DNA from: JADLEX01 sp964586775
GTDB taxonomy: Bacteria; Lernaellota; Lernaellaia; JACKCT01
Reading direction: 5' to 3'
DNA length: 26,116 nt
NCBI GenBank assembly: GCA_964586775.1
Contig: CAZPJD010000288.1
Location: forward strand, 1 to 26,116
The position numbers and the translations under genes were made by a program. Below, one piece after another: positions 6,188-13,611 of the stretch; the first letter of the stretch is position 1, and every line of letters starts with the position of its first letter. Under the pieces are notes generated by a model. The model saw only the letters and a program-made list of their open reading frames with translations, was not told the origin of the DNA and ran no database searches.

Positions 6188-8089
6188 GTGGCCAAGACCG
6201 CGCTGGCGCGCTTCACCGACGACCGTCGAGCCGAACTCGCGGGTTCGTACGCGCGCCTGTTCGCCGAGGCGTTCCCCGACGAGGTCGAGGACGAGCGCAA
6301 TCGCACGGCCCGACTGCGCAAAATCGCGTCGTGGGCGATCGGCCTGTTTCAACTCTTGGCGGAATACCTGAACGACCCGAACGACGCACGCGTTTTCGAG
6401 TACCAAAAGACGCTCATCCATTCCGGGGACCTCGCGTCGCTTGGCGTACCCGGTCTGGTCAGGTCGTTCCTGCTCATCAACCGCACGTTCCAGATCGTGT
6501 GGCAGGACGTCCCCGGACCCCGCCCGACCTCCGACGACACGGATCGCATCCGGCAGACGGTCGAAGACCTCGTATTGTCCGCGAGCGGATTCTTCGACGA
6601 AAAGCTCCGCCAGAACGACCGCTTCGTCGATCGGCTCTTCGAGGGCGCGGATCTGATCTTCATGATGCTCGACACCGGCGGGCGGATCGCGCGGGTCAAC
6701 GATCTGGTGACCACCCTTTTCGCGAAGAGTCGGGAAGAGTTGCTCGGGCGCGGTCTTGCCGGCCTCGTCCACGACGACGACCTGCCCCTCGTCACGCGAT
6801 CGGTCGGCCTCGTCCTCGCCGGAACACCGCGCATCTTCGAGATGCGGGTTCGGGTCGCAGCCGAGCAGACGCGGATTCTGCACGCGTTCCTCACGCCGCT
6901 GACCGAGACGGGCCAGATCGTCGGGATGCGTCTGGTCGCCCAGGACGTCACGAAACAAAAGTCCCTTCAGGACGCCCTGCGTCGCAGCGAAGAGAAATTC
7001 CACGCCCTGCTCGAACATTCGCCCAGCCCCATCCTGATCGTGCGCACCGAAGACGGGTCCCTGATCGAGGTCAATCGTCGCGGCGTCGAGGTCGTCGGCA
7101 TCGACGAGGGACAGGTTCGCGCGGCGTCGCTGCTCGACGTGTTTGAAAAAGATTCGGCCCGCGCGGCGATCGACCTGCTTCAGGCGGCCATCCATTACGG
7201 CACTGCGGAGGCGACGGGCTTGCGGCTGCGTTCCGGCATCGAGGCATGGCGGCGCGTCAACGTCTCGGCGTCGGCGATCGAGTATGGCGCCGATCGCGTG
7301 GTGCAACTCGTACTGGCCGAGGCTCCGTCCGACGACGACACCCCTTCGGAGCACGATCCCGAGGCAATCGAACGCGAGATCCGGCGACTGCGTGACGACG
7401 CCGTGCGCGCCGCGCTCAATCTCGCCCTTGCCCGTCTGGAGCGGGACGCGAGAAGATGGATTCACGCTCAGTTTCGCACCGACACCGAATCGGATCACGA
7501 CGCGCGCACGGCGCGGATCGGTCAAACGCTGGATTTGCTCGAACGATTCGAGTTTCGCCGCACGACACGTGACGGACTGGTCGATCTCGCGGGGGGGCTC
7601 GAGGACCTCGTGGCGCTCCTTCGCGATGTTTATGGACGGCGCATCGTTTTTCATCTGCGTCAGTCGGAGCTTTTCCGCGTCGCGGACAACTACGACCGGG
7701 TCCTCCCCGCGGTGACCGCCGTGATTCTGGCGGCGGTCGAGTCGACACGTTCGGGCGACGTCTACATCCGCGCCGAAACCAATGGGGGCCTGAACGTCAT
7801 CCAGATCATGGACACGGGCGAGCAGATCCCTCATGAAGGCGTCGAACTCGGGCGCGTCGCGGGCGATCTCGTGGCGCGAGGGCGGCGCCCTTGGGACTTG
7901 TACCGCGATGCCCTTTGTGCCATGGAAAACGCGGGCGGGGGCCTGCAAATCCGGTCCGATCGATTGGGCGGCGCCCGCGTGACATTGACCATTCCCGGCG
8001 CGCGCTGGGACGAAGTGAGCGAGCCCGCGCCGCACACCCTGATGGTGCTGCCCGAAACCCCGGAAGCGGCGACCGGCGCGGACGACTGA
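6188..8089 (+). CDS. Two-PAS sensor protein with degenerate histidine-kinase core
   Basis: The 633-residue product begins at GTG, 5 bases after GGAG (6179-6182). Residues 1-140 are helical and charged (possibly RsbRD_N-like). PAS1 spans about 146-256 (DLIFMMLDTGGRIARVND...) and ends in the AQDVTKQK linker. PAS2 spans about 268-378 (EEKFHALLEHSPSPILIV). A charged helical region (390-455) takes the place of the dimerisation helices. Residues ~480-605 resemble a GHKL ATPase fold: a G1-like MDTGEQIP (Asp542) and a C-terminal GLQIRSDRLGGARVTLTIPG. However, I see no H-box histidine in the dimerisation region, the N-box Asn is replaced (ILAAVES), and the second G1 glycine is Gln. It is therefore probably not an active kinase by the standard mechanism. 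It lacks transmembrane segments and is likely cytosolic. It lies 8 bases upstream of mnmA. Confidence 0.8.
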   Translation: MAKTALARFTDDRRAELAGSYARLFAEAFPDEVEDERNRTARLRKIASWAIGLFQLLAEYLNDPNDARVFEYQKTLIHSGDLASLGVPGLVRSFLLINRTFQIVWQDVPGPRPTSDDTDRIRQTVEDLVLSASGFFDEKLRQNDRFVDRLFEGADLIFMMLDTGGRIARVNDLVTTLFAKSREELLGRGLAGLVHDDDLPLVTRSVGLVLAGTPRIFEMRVRVAAEQTRILHAFLTPLTETGQIVGMRLVAQDVTKQKSLQDALRRSEEKFHALLEHSPSPILIVRTEDGSLIEVNRRGVEVVGIDEGQVRAASLLDVFEKDSARAAIDLLQAAIHYGTAEATGLRLRSGIEAWRRVNVSASAIEYGADRVVQLVLAEAPSDDDTPSEHDPEAIEREIRRLRDDAVRAALNLALARLERDARRWIHAQFRTDTESDHDARTARIGQTLDLLERFEFRRTTRDGLVDLAGGLEDLVALLRDVYGRRIVFHLRQSELFRVADNYDRVLPAVTAVILAAVESTRSGDVYIRAETNGGLNVIQIMDTGEQIPHEGVELGRVAGDLVARGRRPWDLYRDALCAMENAGGGLQIRSDRLGGARVTLTIPGARWDEVSEPAPHTLMVLPETPEAATGADD

Positions 8090-8097
8090 AGAGATTC

Positions 8098-9189
8098 ATG
8101 AGCCATCGTAAGCCCAGAGCGCTCGTCGCCATGAGCGGCGGCGTCGATTCCTCCGTCGCGGCGGCCGTGCTGCTGCGGCGCGGCTACGACGTCGTCGGCG
8201 CGACCATGCGCGTGTTCGACTACTCGGGCGTCTCGCGGTGCGGAACCTGCTGCTCGCCCGACGACATCCACGACGCCAAGCGCGTCGCGGACAAGCTCGG
8301 GATCGCGCATTACACGCTCGACTATGAAGATCGGTTCGAGGAGTCCGTGATCCGCCCCTTTGTCGATGAGTACCTGCGCGGACGCACCCCGATCCCCTGC
8401 ATCGCGTGCAACGACCGAATGAAGTTCCGCGCGATGCTCCAGCGGGCGGCGGAGCTCGACTGCGACATCCTCGCCACCGGCCATTACGCGCGCGTTCGTC
8501 GCGAAGGAAACGACGTGCGACTGATGCGCGGGCGTGATACGTCGCGGGACCAGACGTACTTCCTGTTCAACCTGACCCAAGATCAATTGCGCCGCATCGA
8601 GTTTCCCGTCGGCGACATGGAAAAGACCGAGGTGCGCGCGCTCGCCGGCGACCTCGATTTGCCCGTGACGCACAAGCCCGACAGTCAGGAGATCTGCTTC
8701 GTCCCCGGCGGCGACTACGCCGCGGTGGTCGAGAAGGCGGTGGGTGACGACGTCGACCTGTCCGGCGAGATCGTCGATCGATCCGGCGGGGTGCTCGGCC
8801 GTCACGAAGGATATCATCGATTCACGGTGGGCCAGCGCAAGGGGCTGGGGGCACTCGGGTTGGAGCCGCATTACGTGCTCAAGATCGACCCGACGTCGGC
8901 ACGCGTGGTGGTGGGGAAGGCCGAAGAGGTTTTCTTCGATGCGCTGCGTTGCGATCGTTTCCACTGGATCGGTGCGCCGTCCGAGTCCCACATGCGAGTA
9001 ATCGTAAAGATCCGGCATCAGCACGCGGGGGCGGAGGCGACGGTCCACCCGCAGGGCGACGGCGTGCGCGTCGAGTTCGACCACCCGGTGCGGGCCGTGT
9101 CGCCCGGGCAGGCCGCCGTGGCCTACGACGGCGACGTCGTGCTCGGCGGCGGATACATCGACGAGGGCTACCTCGCGGAGCGCGCATGA
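8098..9189 (+). CDS. mnmA: tRNA-specific 2-thiouridylase MnmA
   Basis: MnmA thiolates U34 of tRNA Lys/Glu/Gln using ATP and persulfide sulfur. The 363-residue length is normal. Visible motifs are the PP-loop SGGVDSS (13-19), the catalytic region PCIACNDRMKF with Cys104 in the position of the conserved Cys, TGHYARV, DTSRDQTYFLF, and HKPDSQEICFV with the second catalytic Cys200. Next come HRFTVGQRKGLG and a C-terminal beta-barrel with SPGQAAV. The ATG follows an A/G-rich stretch after the PAS stop codon, and the protein ends by overlapping the next gene (ATGA). CGTCC near residue 48 is an additional cysteine cluster. Confidence 0.96.
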   Translation: MSHRKPRALVAMSGGVDSSVAAAVLLRRGYDVVGATMRVFDYSGVSRCGTCCSPDDIHDAKRVADKLGIAHYTLDYEDRFEESVIRPFVDEYLRGRTPIPCIACNDRMKFRAMLQRAAELDCDILATGHYARVRREGNDVRLMRGRDTSRDQTYFLFNLTQDQLRRIEFPVGDMEKTEVRALAGDLDLPVTHKPDSQEICFVPGGDYAAVVEKAVGDDVDLSGEIVDRSGGVLGRHEGYHRFTVGQRKGLGALGLEPHYVLKIDPTSARVVVGKAEEVFFDALRCDRFHWIGAPSESHMRVIVKIRHQHAGAEATVHPQGDGVRVEFDHPVRAVSPGQAAVAYDGDVVLGGGYIDEGYLAERA

Positions 9190-10556
9190 CGGACCGGCGC
9201 GTCTATCGGGTGGCGACGCACACCCTCGGCTGCAAGGTGAATCAGGTGGACACCTCGGCGATCGTTCGCGACTTCGCCGATAGCGGATTCGTCGCGACGA
9301 CCGACAACGCCGATGCCGACGTGATCGTCGTGAACTCGTGCACGGTCACGTCGGGCGCGGATCGCGACGCGCGGCGGTTGATCGCCCGTGCTCGCCAGGA
9401 CAACGCCGGGGCTCTGGTTGTTCTGACGGGTTGCCTCTCCGCGGGCCAGGCTTCGGGGCAAGACCGGGCCGACATCGTGCTCGGCAACGAAGGCAAGGGC
9501 CGGCTCGTCGATGAGGTTCTCGCCCGCCTGAATCTGCGCGACGAGTTGGCGCGGAAATCGGGATATGAAGGATTCTTCGGCGGCGGGGTGGTGGATACCT
9601 CGTCACGCGCGCGAGCCTTCGTGAAGGTGCAGGACGGCTGCAACCGCAACTGCGCGTACTGCGTGATTCCGTCGGTACGCGGGCGAAGCCGCAGCCGACC
9701 GATCCGGGAGATCGTCGAAGATGCCAACACCGTGGCGGTGCGGGGTTACCGGGAACTCGTGCTCACCGGCGTGCATCTGGGCAGCTACGGGGCGGACTTT
9801 TCCCCGCGCGCAAGGCTCACCGATCTGCTCGAAGCCCTGCTCGCGGATACCGATATCCCGCGCATCCGGATTTCCTCGATCGAACCGATGGAAATTCGCG
9901 ACGACCTCATCGAGGTGATGGCCGCGAACCCGCGAATCTGCCCCCATATTCACGTCCCGCTTCAATCGGGCGACGACGACGTGCTCCGCCTGATGCGTAG
10001 ACCATACACGCGGGGGCAGTTCCGCGAAAAAATCGAGCGGATCGCCCGGGCCGTGCCGAACATTCTGATCGGCTCCGACGTGATCGTGGGCTTTCCCGGC
10101 GAGGACGAAGCGGCGTTCGCAAACACGCTCGACCTGATTGAGAGCACGCCCGTGCACCATCTGCACGTGTTCCCCTATTCCGAGCGTCCCGGCACGCACG
10201 CCGCCACGCTCCCGCACAGGAGCGAAACCGCGCGGATCCGCGACCGATCCCGCCGTCTTCGCGCGCTTGGGCGGGACAAGTGGCGATCTTTTCTTCGCGG
10301 ATTCGTCGGCGAGCGTCTTGTGGTGCTGGCCATCAAGCCACTCGGCCCCGACCGTTTCGAGGCCCTCGCTTCCAACTACGTTCCCGTCGTCCTTCCGGGC
10401 GAATGCGTCGCCGGGCAGCTTTACGCGGCGAGGATTCGGACTTACGAGGATACCGAAAAGGGCCCGCGGCTGATCGCAGACCGAGAAATCGACCTAACCC
10501 ATTGGAATCATGGGGATCATGCTTCGATCATACCAAACGGTATCGTTCGCGCTTGA
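9186..10556 (+). CDS. mtaB: tRNA (t6A37) C2-methylthiotransferase, MtaB-like
   Basis: This 456-residue radical SAM methylthiotransferase has the three-domain layout of the MiaB/RimO/MtaB family. The UPF0004 domain has cluster cysteines Cys16 (TLGCKVNQ), Cys52 (NSCTVTSGAD) and Cys83 (TGCLS). The radical SAM domain has CNRNCAYC (Cys152, Cys156, Cys159), LTGVHLGSYG, ISSIEP and HVPLQSGDDDVLRLMRR. A TRAM-like C-terminus covers about 375-440. LGCKVNQ favours MtaB over MiaB (usually LGCQMN) or RimO. Family knowledge: it converts t6A37 to ms2t6A37 in ANN-decoding tRNAs. The start ATG overlaps the mnmA stop by 4 bases and has GGAG (9177-9180). The two tRNA-thiolation genes are therefore co-translated. 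The symbol is by similarity. Confidence 0.9.
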   Translation: MTDRRVYRVATHTLGCKVNQVDTSAIVRDFADSGFVATTDNADADVIVVNSCTVTSGADRDARRLIARARQDNAGALVVLTGCLSAGQASGQDRADIVLGNEGKGRLVDEVLARLNLRDELARKSGYEGFFGGGVVDTSSRARAFVKVQDGCNRNCAYCVIPSVRGRSRSRPIREIVEDANTVAVRGYRELVLTGVHLGSYGADFSPRARLTDLLEALLADTDIPRIRISSIEPMEIRDDLIEVMAANPRICPHIHVPLQSGDDDVLRLMRRPYTRGQFREKIERIARAVPNILIGSDVIVGFPGEDEAAFANTLDLIESTPVHHLHVFPYSERPGTHAATLPHRSETARIRDRSRRLRALGRDKWRSFLRGFVGERLVVLAIKPLGPDRFEALASNYVPVVLPGECVAGQLYAARIRTYEDTEKGPRLIADREIDLTHWNHGDHASIIPNGIVRA

Positions 10557-10580
10557 CCTCGCCCCTTTCAGTGTTACATT
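10553..10580 (+). promoter_or_regulatory. Candidate promoter for trxA
   Basis: TTGACC (10553-10558, 5 of 6) overlaps the stop codon of mtaB. TACATT (10575-10580, 4 of 6) follows after 16 bases. This would give trxA its own transcript with a ~90-base leader. Confidence 0.4.
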
Positions 10581-10675
10581 GGGTTCGAGGCGAGCCGATT
10601 CGCCGTGACAACAGGCGGCGACGGTGGTAGATTTGGTCCCCTGAATTCACGTTCCCTTCCCGAGGAGTTTCCCGC

Positions 10676-10999
10676 ATGGCCGATCTGATTCACTTCACGG
10701 ATTCCAACTTCGACACCGAAGTGCTGAAGTCCGATGTCCCCGTACTGGTCGATTTTTGGGCGCCGTGGTGCGGGCCCTGTCAGATGGTGGGTCCGATCGT
10801 CGAAGAACTGGCGACGCAGTACGCCGGCCAGCTCAAGGTCGGCAAGCTGAACGTGGACGAAAACCAGCGCGTCGCCATGGAATACAAGGTCCGCGGCATC
10901 CCCACGATCATTCTGTTCAAGAACGGCAAGGCCGCCGATCAGGTCGTGGGAGCGCGCCCGAAGGCACAGCTCGAACAGTTCGTCCAGGCCCACCTCTAG
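10676..10999 (+). CDS. trxA: Thioredoxin
   Basis: This standard 107-residue thioredoxin is a cytosolic dithiol-disulfide oxidoreductase. The active site WCGPC (Cys32, Cys35) sits in VLVDFWAPWCGPCQ, the cis-proline loop is GIPT with Pro76, and the buried acidic residue Asp26 is present. There is no signal peptide. A GAGGAG SD lies about 9 bases before ATG. The gene stands alone between a candidate promoter in the mtaB stop region and a strong terminator. Nearby sulfur-modification genes may use it as reductant, but thioredoxin is general and the link is inference. Confidence 0.96.
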   Translation: MADLIHFTDSNFDTEVLKSDVPVLVDFWAPWCGPCQMVGPIVEELATQYAGQLKVGKLNVDENQRVAMEYKVRGIPTIILFKNGKAADQVVGARPKAQLEQFVQAHL

Positions 11000-11013
11000 G
11001 CCGGGTGAACCTC

Positions 11014-11051
11014 GAGGGCGCCGCGAAGATGCGGCGCCCTCGTTCGTTTTT
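11014..11051 (+). terminator. Rho-independent terminator after trxA
   Basis: A perfect 11-base stem GAGGGCGCCGC (11014-11024) / GCGGCGCCCTC (11031-11041) with a 6-base loop is followed by GTTCG and five T (11047-11051). It starts 14 bases after the trxA stop. The loop contains an in-frame ATG (11029) for the next gene, which is unlikely to be used. Confidence 0.85.
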
Positions 11052-11064
11052 CGCGGGGGATTGG

Positions 11065-12564
11065 GTGAAACGCGCGTTGGCCATGTGTTTCGTGTGCGTT
11101 TCGCTGGCGCAATACGCCTTTGCACAGGGCGATCCCCCGGCTGACAGCGCGCGGGACTTTCATCTCGCGGCGGGCGTCGCCAGCTTCGAGACCGGCGATT
11201 TCGAGTCGGCCTTCGCCCATTTCGAGCAAGCCCGGCTCGCGGCCGGTCGCGACGGCGAGGTTCTCTTGCTTCACGCGCAGGCGGCCATCGAACTCGGTCG
11301 GTTCGACCGGGCGCTCGAATCGTTGAAGACGCTCATCGACATCTCGCCGGACGACGGCGATGCCTGGTTCTATCTCGGTTACGTCCACTACCGGCGCGGA
11401 CACTACCGCGAGGCTGTCGTCGCCTTCGGCTCCGCCCAGAGCGCGGGATGCCGATATCCGACCTTGCCCTACTTTCAGGGCGCGAGTCTTTACCGACTCG
11501 GAGATTACGAACGTGCCCGCTTCTTTCTCGACGTTGCCGTCGAGTCGGCGCCGAAGACCTATCCGTCGAGCCTGTTCTACCTGGGCGCCGCGGAATACGA
11601 ACTCGGCCGGTACGACGACGCCTCGAAGCACCTGGAGACCGTGGCGAAGTCCTCGCCCGACACGCCGCTCGGCCGGGCGGCGGCCGATCTCGCGCGCGAG
11701 GCTCGCCGCCGCGAACGGACCGAGAAGTGGTACGACGCGCGCGTATCCGCGGGTGCGGCCTGGGACACGAACGTGCTGTACGAGTCGGATGTCGATGTCT
11801 CGCCGGATCGCGACGGGACGTTCGTGTTTGGCGATCTCGGCGCGTCGGTCTATCCCGTTCGTTCTCCCGCCGGCCACGCGGGGATCGGCGCGGAGTATTA
11901 TCAGAGCGTTCACACGAATCGCGATGACGCCCGGCTGCGCGAGTTCGATCTGACGCGCTTCGCCGCCACGGCGGACCTGATGACGCGGTTTCGGGCCGCG
12001 CCACCCGCGCTCTTCGGCCAATTCGGGTACACGTTTTCCAACGCGACGCTCGGCGGCGAGACATTTCAGAACACGCACGAGACCGACGTTGGCGCGACGC
12101 TCGCCGAGTCTCCATTGACGGCAACGAGAGCGCGACTATTGACGCAGTGGAAGCAGTTTCCCGACTTCACCGGGCGCGATGCCACCTGGCTTTCGCCCGC
12201 GCTCGGCCAGCTCTTCTACTTCGCCGACAACCGGGGCCGCGCGAGCGTCGAGGCCGCCTACGAGCACAACGAGGCGGACAGCGATTCCTACGATTATCGC
12301 GGCGGCGGCCTAGCGCTGACTTTCGTCACGCCGATCGTCGCCCGGCTCGAGGGGCTCGCCGACGCACAGGGCCGTTATCTGACCTACGTCTTCCACCCCG
12401 ACGATCGGATCGATCGACGATTCACCGCCGATGTCGCGCTGCGCTGGTGGTTTGGCGATGTCTTTTCGGTCACCGCGTGCTATCGACACGCGCGCAACAA
12501 TTCGTCCCGGGACTATTCGTGGGAGAAGAACGTCACCAGCCTCTTTGTCACGGCGGCATTTTGA
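11065..12564 (+). CDS. TPR-repeat protein with C-terminal outer-membrane beta-barrel
   Basis: I chose GTG 11065: GGGGGA lies 4 bases upstream, it gives a clean signal peptide (MKRALAMCFVCVSLAQYAFA, cleavage before QGD), and it lies beyond the trxA terminator. The 499-residue product has about five TPR-like helix pairs at ~30-215 (for example GDAWFYLGYVHYRRGHYREA and SSLFYLGAAEYELGRYDDA). From ~223 come alternating amphipathic strands rich in Tyr, Phe and Asp, ending VTSLFVTAAF with the terminal Phe expected for BAM-inserted barrels. A periplasmic TPR plus barrel is the layout of SLAM-like and PgaA-like outer-membrane export proteins, and of some surface scaffolds; which applies is unknown. 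It overlaps the downstream peptidase gene by one base, implying a shared job. Confidence 0.8.
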   Translation: MKRALAMCFVCVSLAQYAFAQGDPPADSARDFHLAAGVASFETGDFESAFAHFEQARLAAGRDGEVLLLHAQAAIELGRFDRALESLKTLIDISPDDGDAWFYLGYVHYRRGHYREAVVAFGSAQSAGCRYPTLPYFQGASLYRLGDYERARFFLDVAVESAPKTYPSSLFYLGAAEYELGRYDDASKHLETVAKSSPDTPLGRAAADLAREARRRERTEKWYDARVSAGAAWDTNVLYESDVDVSPDRDGTFVFGDLGASVYPVRSPAGHAGIGAEYYQSVHTNRDDARLREFDLTRFAATADLMTRFRAAPPALFGQFGYTFSNATLGGETFQNTHETDVGATLAESPLTATRARLLTQWKQFPDFTGRDATWLSPALGQLFYFADNRGRASVEAAYEHNEADSDSYDYRGGGLALTFVTPIVARLEGLADAQGRYLTYVFHPDDRIDRRFTADVALRWWFGDVFSVTACYRHARNNSSRDYSWEKNVTSLFVTAAF

Positions 12565-13604
12565 TGTCTTGGAAAATCGCGCCAAACCGAAACGTCCTCC
12601 GCCTGATCGCGGCACTGGTCCTGATGGCGTCGCTCGCAATGGGTTTGACCGCCGCAGCCCAAACGCCCGAATTCTCGGCGCTCGAGACGGAGCACTTTCG
12701 CTTCGAGTTCACCAACGACGATCGCAAGATGGCCGAATATCTGGCCGCCCATGCCGAGCAGATCCGAAAGGACGTCACGTTTTTTATCGGTCACGACTTC
12801 AAGGCCATGACCCGGGTCGTCATTGCGCCGAACGCCGAGGCCTATGCGACCGCGCAGCCGCGCACGCGCATCCCCGAGTGGTCGGTCGGCGTCGCCTTTG
12901 CGCGCGAAAACCTGATCGTACTGCTCTCGCCGCGCGCCGCGCTACGCGAGGATCGCGACATCGAACCGCTCTCCACGTTCCGCCACGAAATCTCGCACAT
13001 CGTCCTCGGCAAGGCGCTGGGCGAGGATCGCGCCCCCGTCTGGCTCGACGAAGGCATCGCCGAGTTCCAGAGCGATCCGTGGACGAGTGCCAAGACCTGG
13101 ACAATGACCGTGGCGACGCTCTCGGGACGTACCATCCCTCTGCACCGCCTGATGTCGTCGTGGCCGCGCGGCGAGGAACGGGCCAAGCTCGCGTATCTGC
13201 AAAGCCACGCGTTCGTCGACTACCTGTATCGGCGCGGGTCGGTGTCCCTGATCGTCGATCGGTTGGCCGAAGGTGCTCCGGTCGCCGTGGCGATCGAGGA
13301 TGCGACAGGAATCCGCTTCGAGGATCTGGATAAGGAATTCCAGGAGTTTTTGGAGCGCAACTATACGTGGGTGCACATTCTCGCGAGCACCGACATCGCG
13401 TGGGGACTCGCCACGATCATCTTCGTCGTTGTCGCCATCGTCGCGTTCTTCAAGTCGCGGCGGAAACTGCGTCGAATGGAGCTGGAAGACGAGCTGGACG
13501 ATCTGCGCGACGCCCGCGAGGGATCCCGCCGCGCGCGGAAACGCCGCTCGAAGTACGACCCGAACGCCCTGGACGACTACCTCGATCGAGACTACTGGCA
13601 CTGA
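12564..13604 (+). CDS. Membrane-anchored HEXXH zinc peptidase (peptidase MA-like)
   Basis: The 346-residue protein has an N-terminal signal peptide ending near residue 32 (GLTAAAQ). The catalytic domain spans about 35-265 with the zinc motif HEISH (His141, Glu142, His145) and the third ligand Glu163 in WLDEGIAEF, as in gluzincin-type peptidase MA family proteins. A transmembrane helix follows at ~276-297, then a basic and acidic tail (KSRRKLRRMELEDELDD...). The catalytic domain is thus periplasmic and the ~49-residue tail cytosolic. Its ATG overlaps the stop of the TPR-barrel gene (TGATG). The gene ends 7 bases from a convergent gene, and no terminator fits between them. Substrate unknown; the barrel partner is an obvious candidate. 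Confidence 0.82.
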   Translation: MSWKIAPNRNVLRLIAALVLMASLAMGLTAAAQTPEFSALETEHFRFEFTNDDRKMAEYLAAHAEQIRKDVTFFIGHDFKAMTRVVIAPNAEAYATAQPRTRIPEWSVGVAFARENLIVLLSPRAALREDRDIEPLSTFRHEISHIVLGKALGEDRAPVWLDEGIAEFQSDPWTSAKTWTMTVATLSGRTIPLHRLMSSWPRGEERAKLAYLQSHAFVDYLYRRGSVSLIVDRLAEGAPVAVAIEDATGIRFEDLDKEFQEFLERNYTWVHILASTDIAWGLATIIFVVVAIVAFFKSRRKLRRMELEDELDDLRDAREGSRRARKRRSKYDPNALDDYLDRDYWH

Positions 13605-13611
13605 TGGGCGA

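Noticed and set aside
6086..8035. Long minus-strand open frame opposite the PAS gene (649 codons)
   Set aside because: Arg/Asp/Glu-rich with no domain; it mirrors the well-supported PAS gene and would overlap the divergent promoter region.
7831..9084. Minus-strand frame opposite mnmA
   Set aside because: Shadow of mnmA with no motif and no SD.
10756..11064. In-frame extension of the TPR-barrel gene upstream through trxA
   Set aside because: It overlaps trxA in another frame and crosses the terminator; GTG 11065 has the SD and signal peptide.
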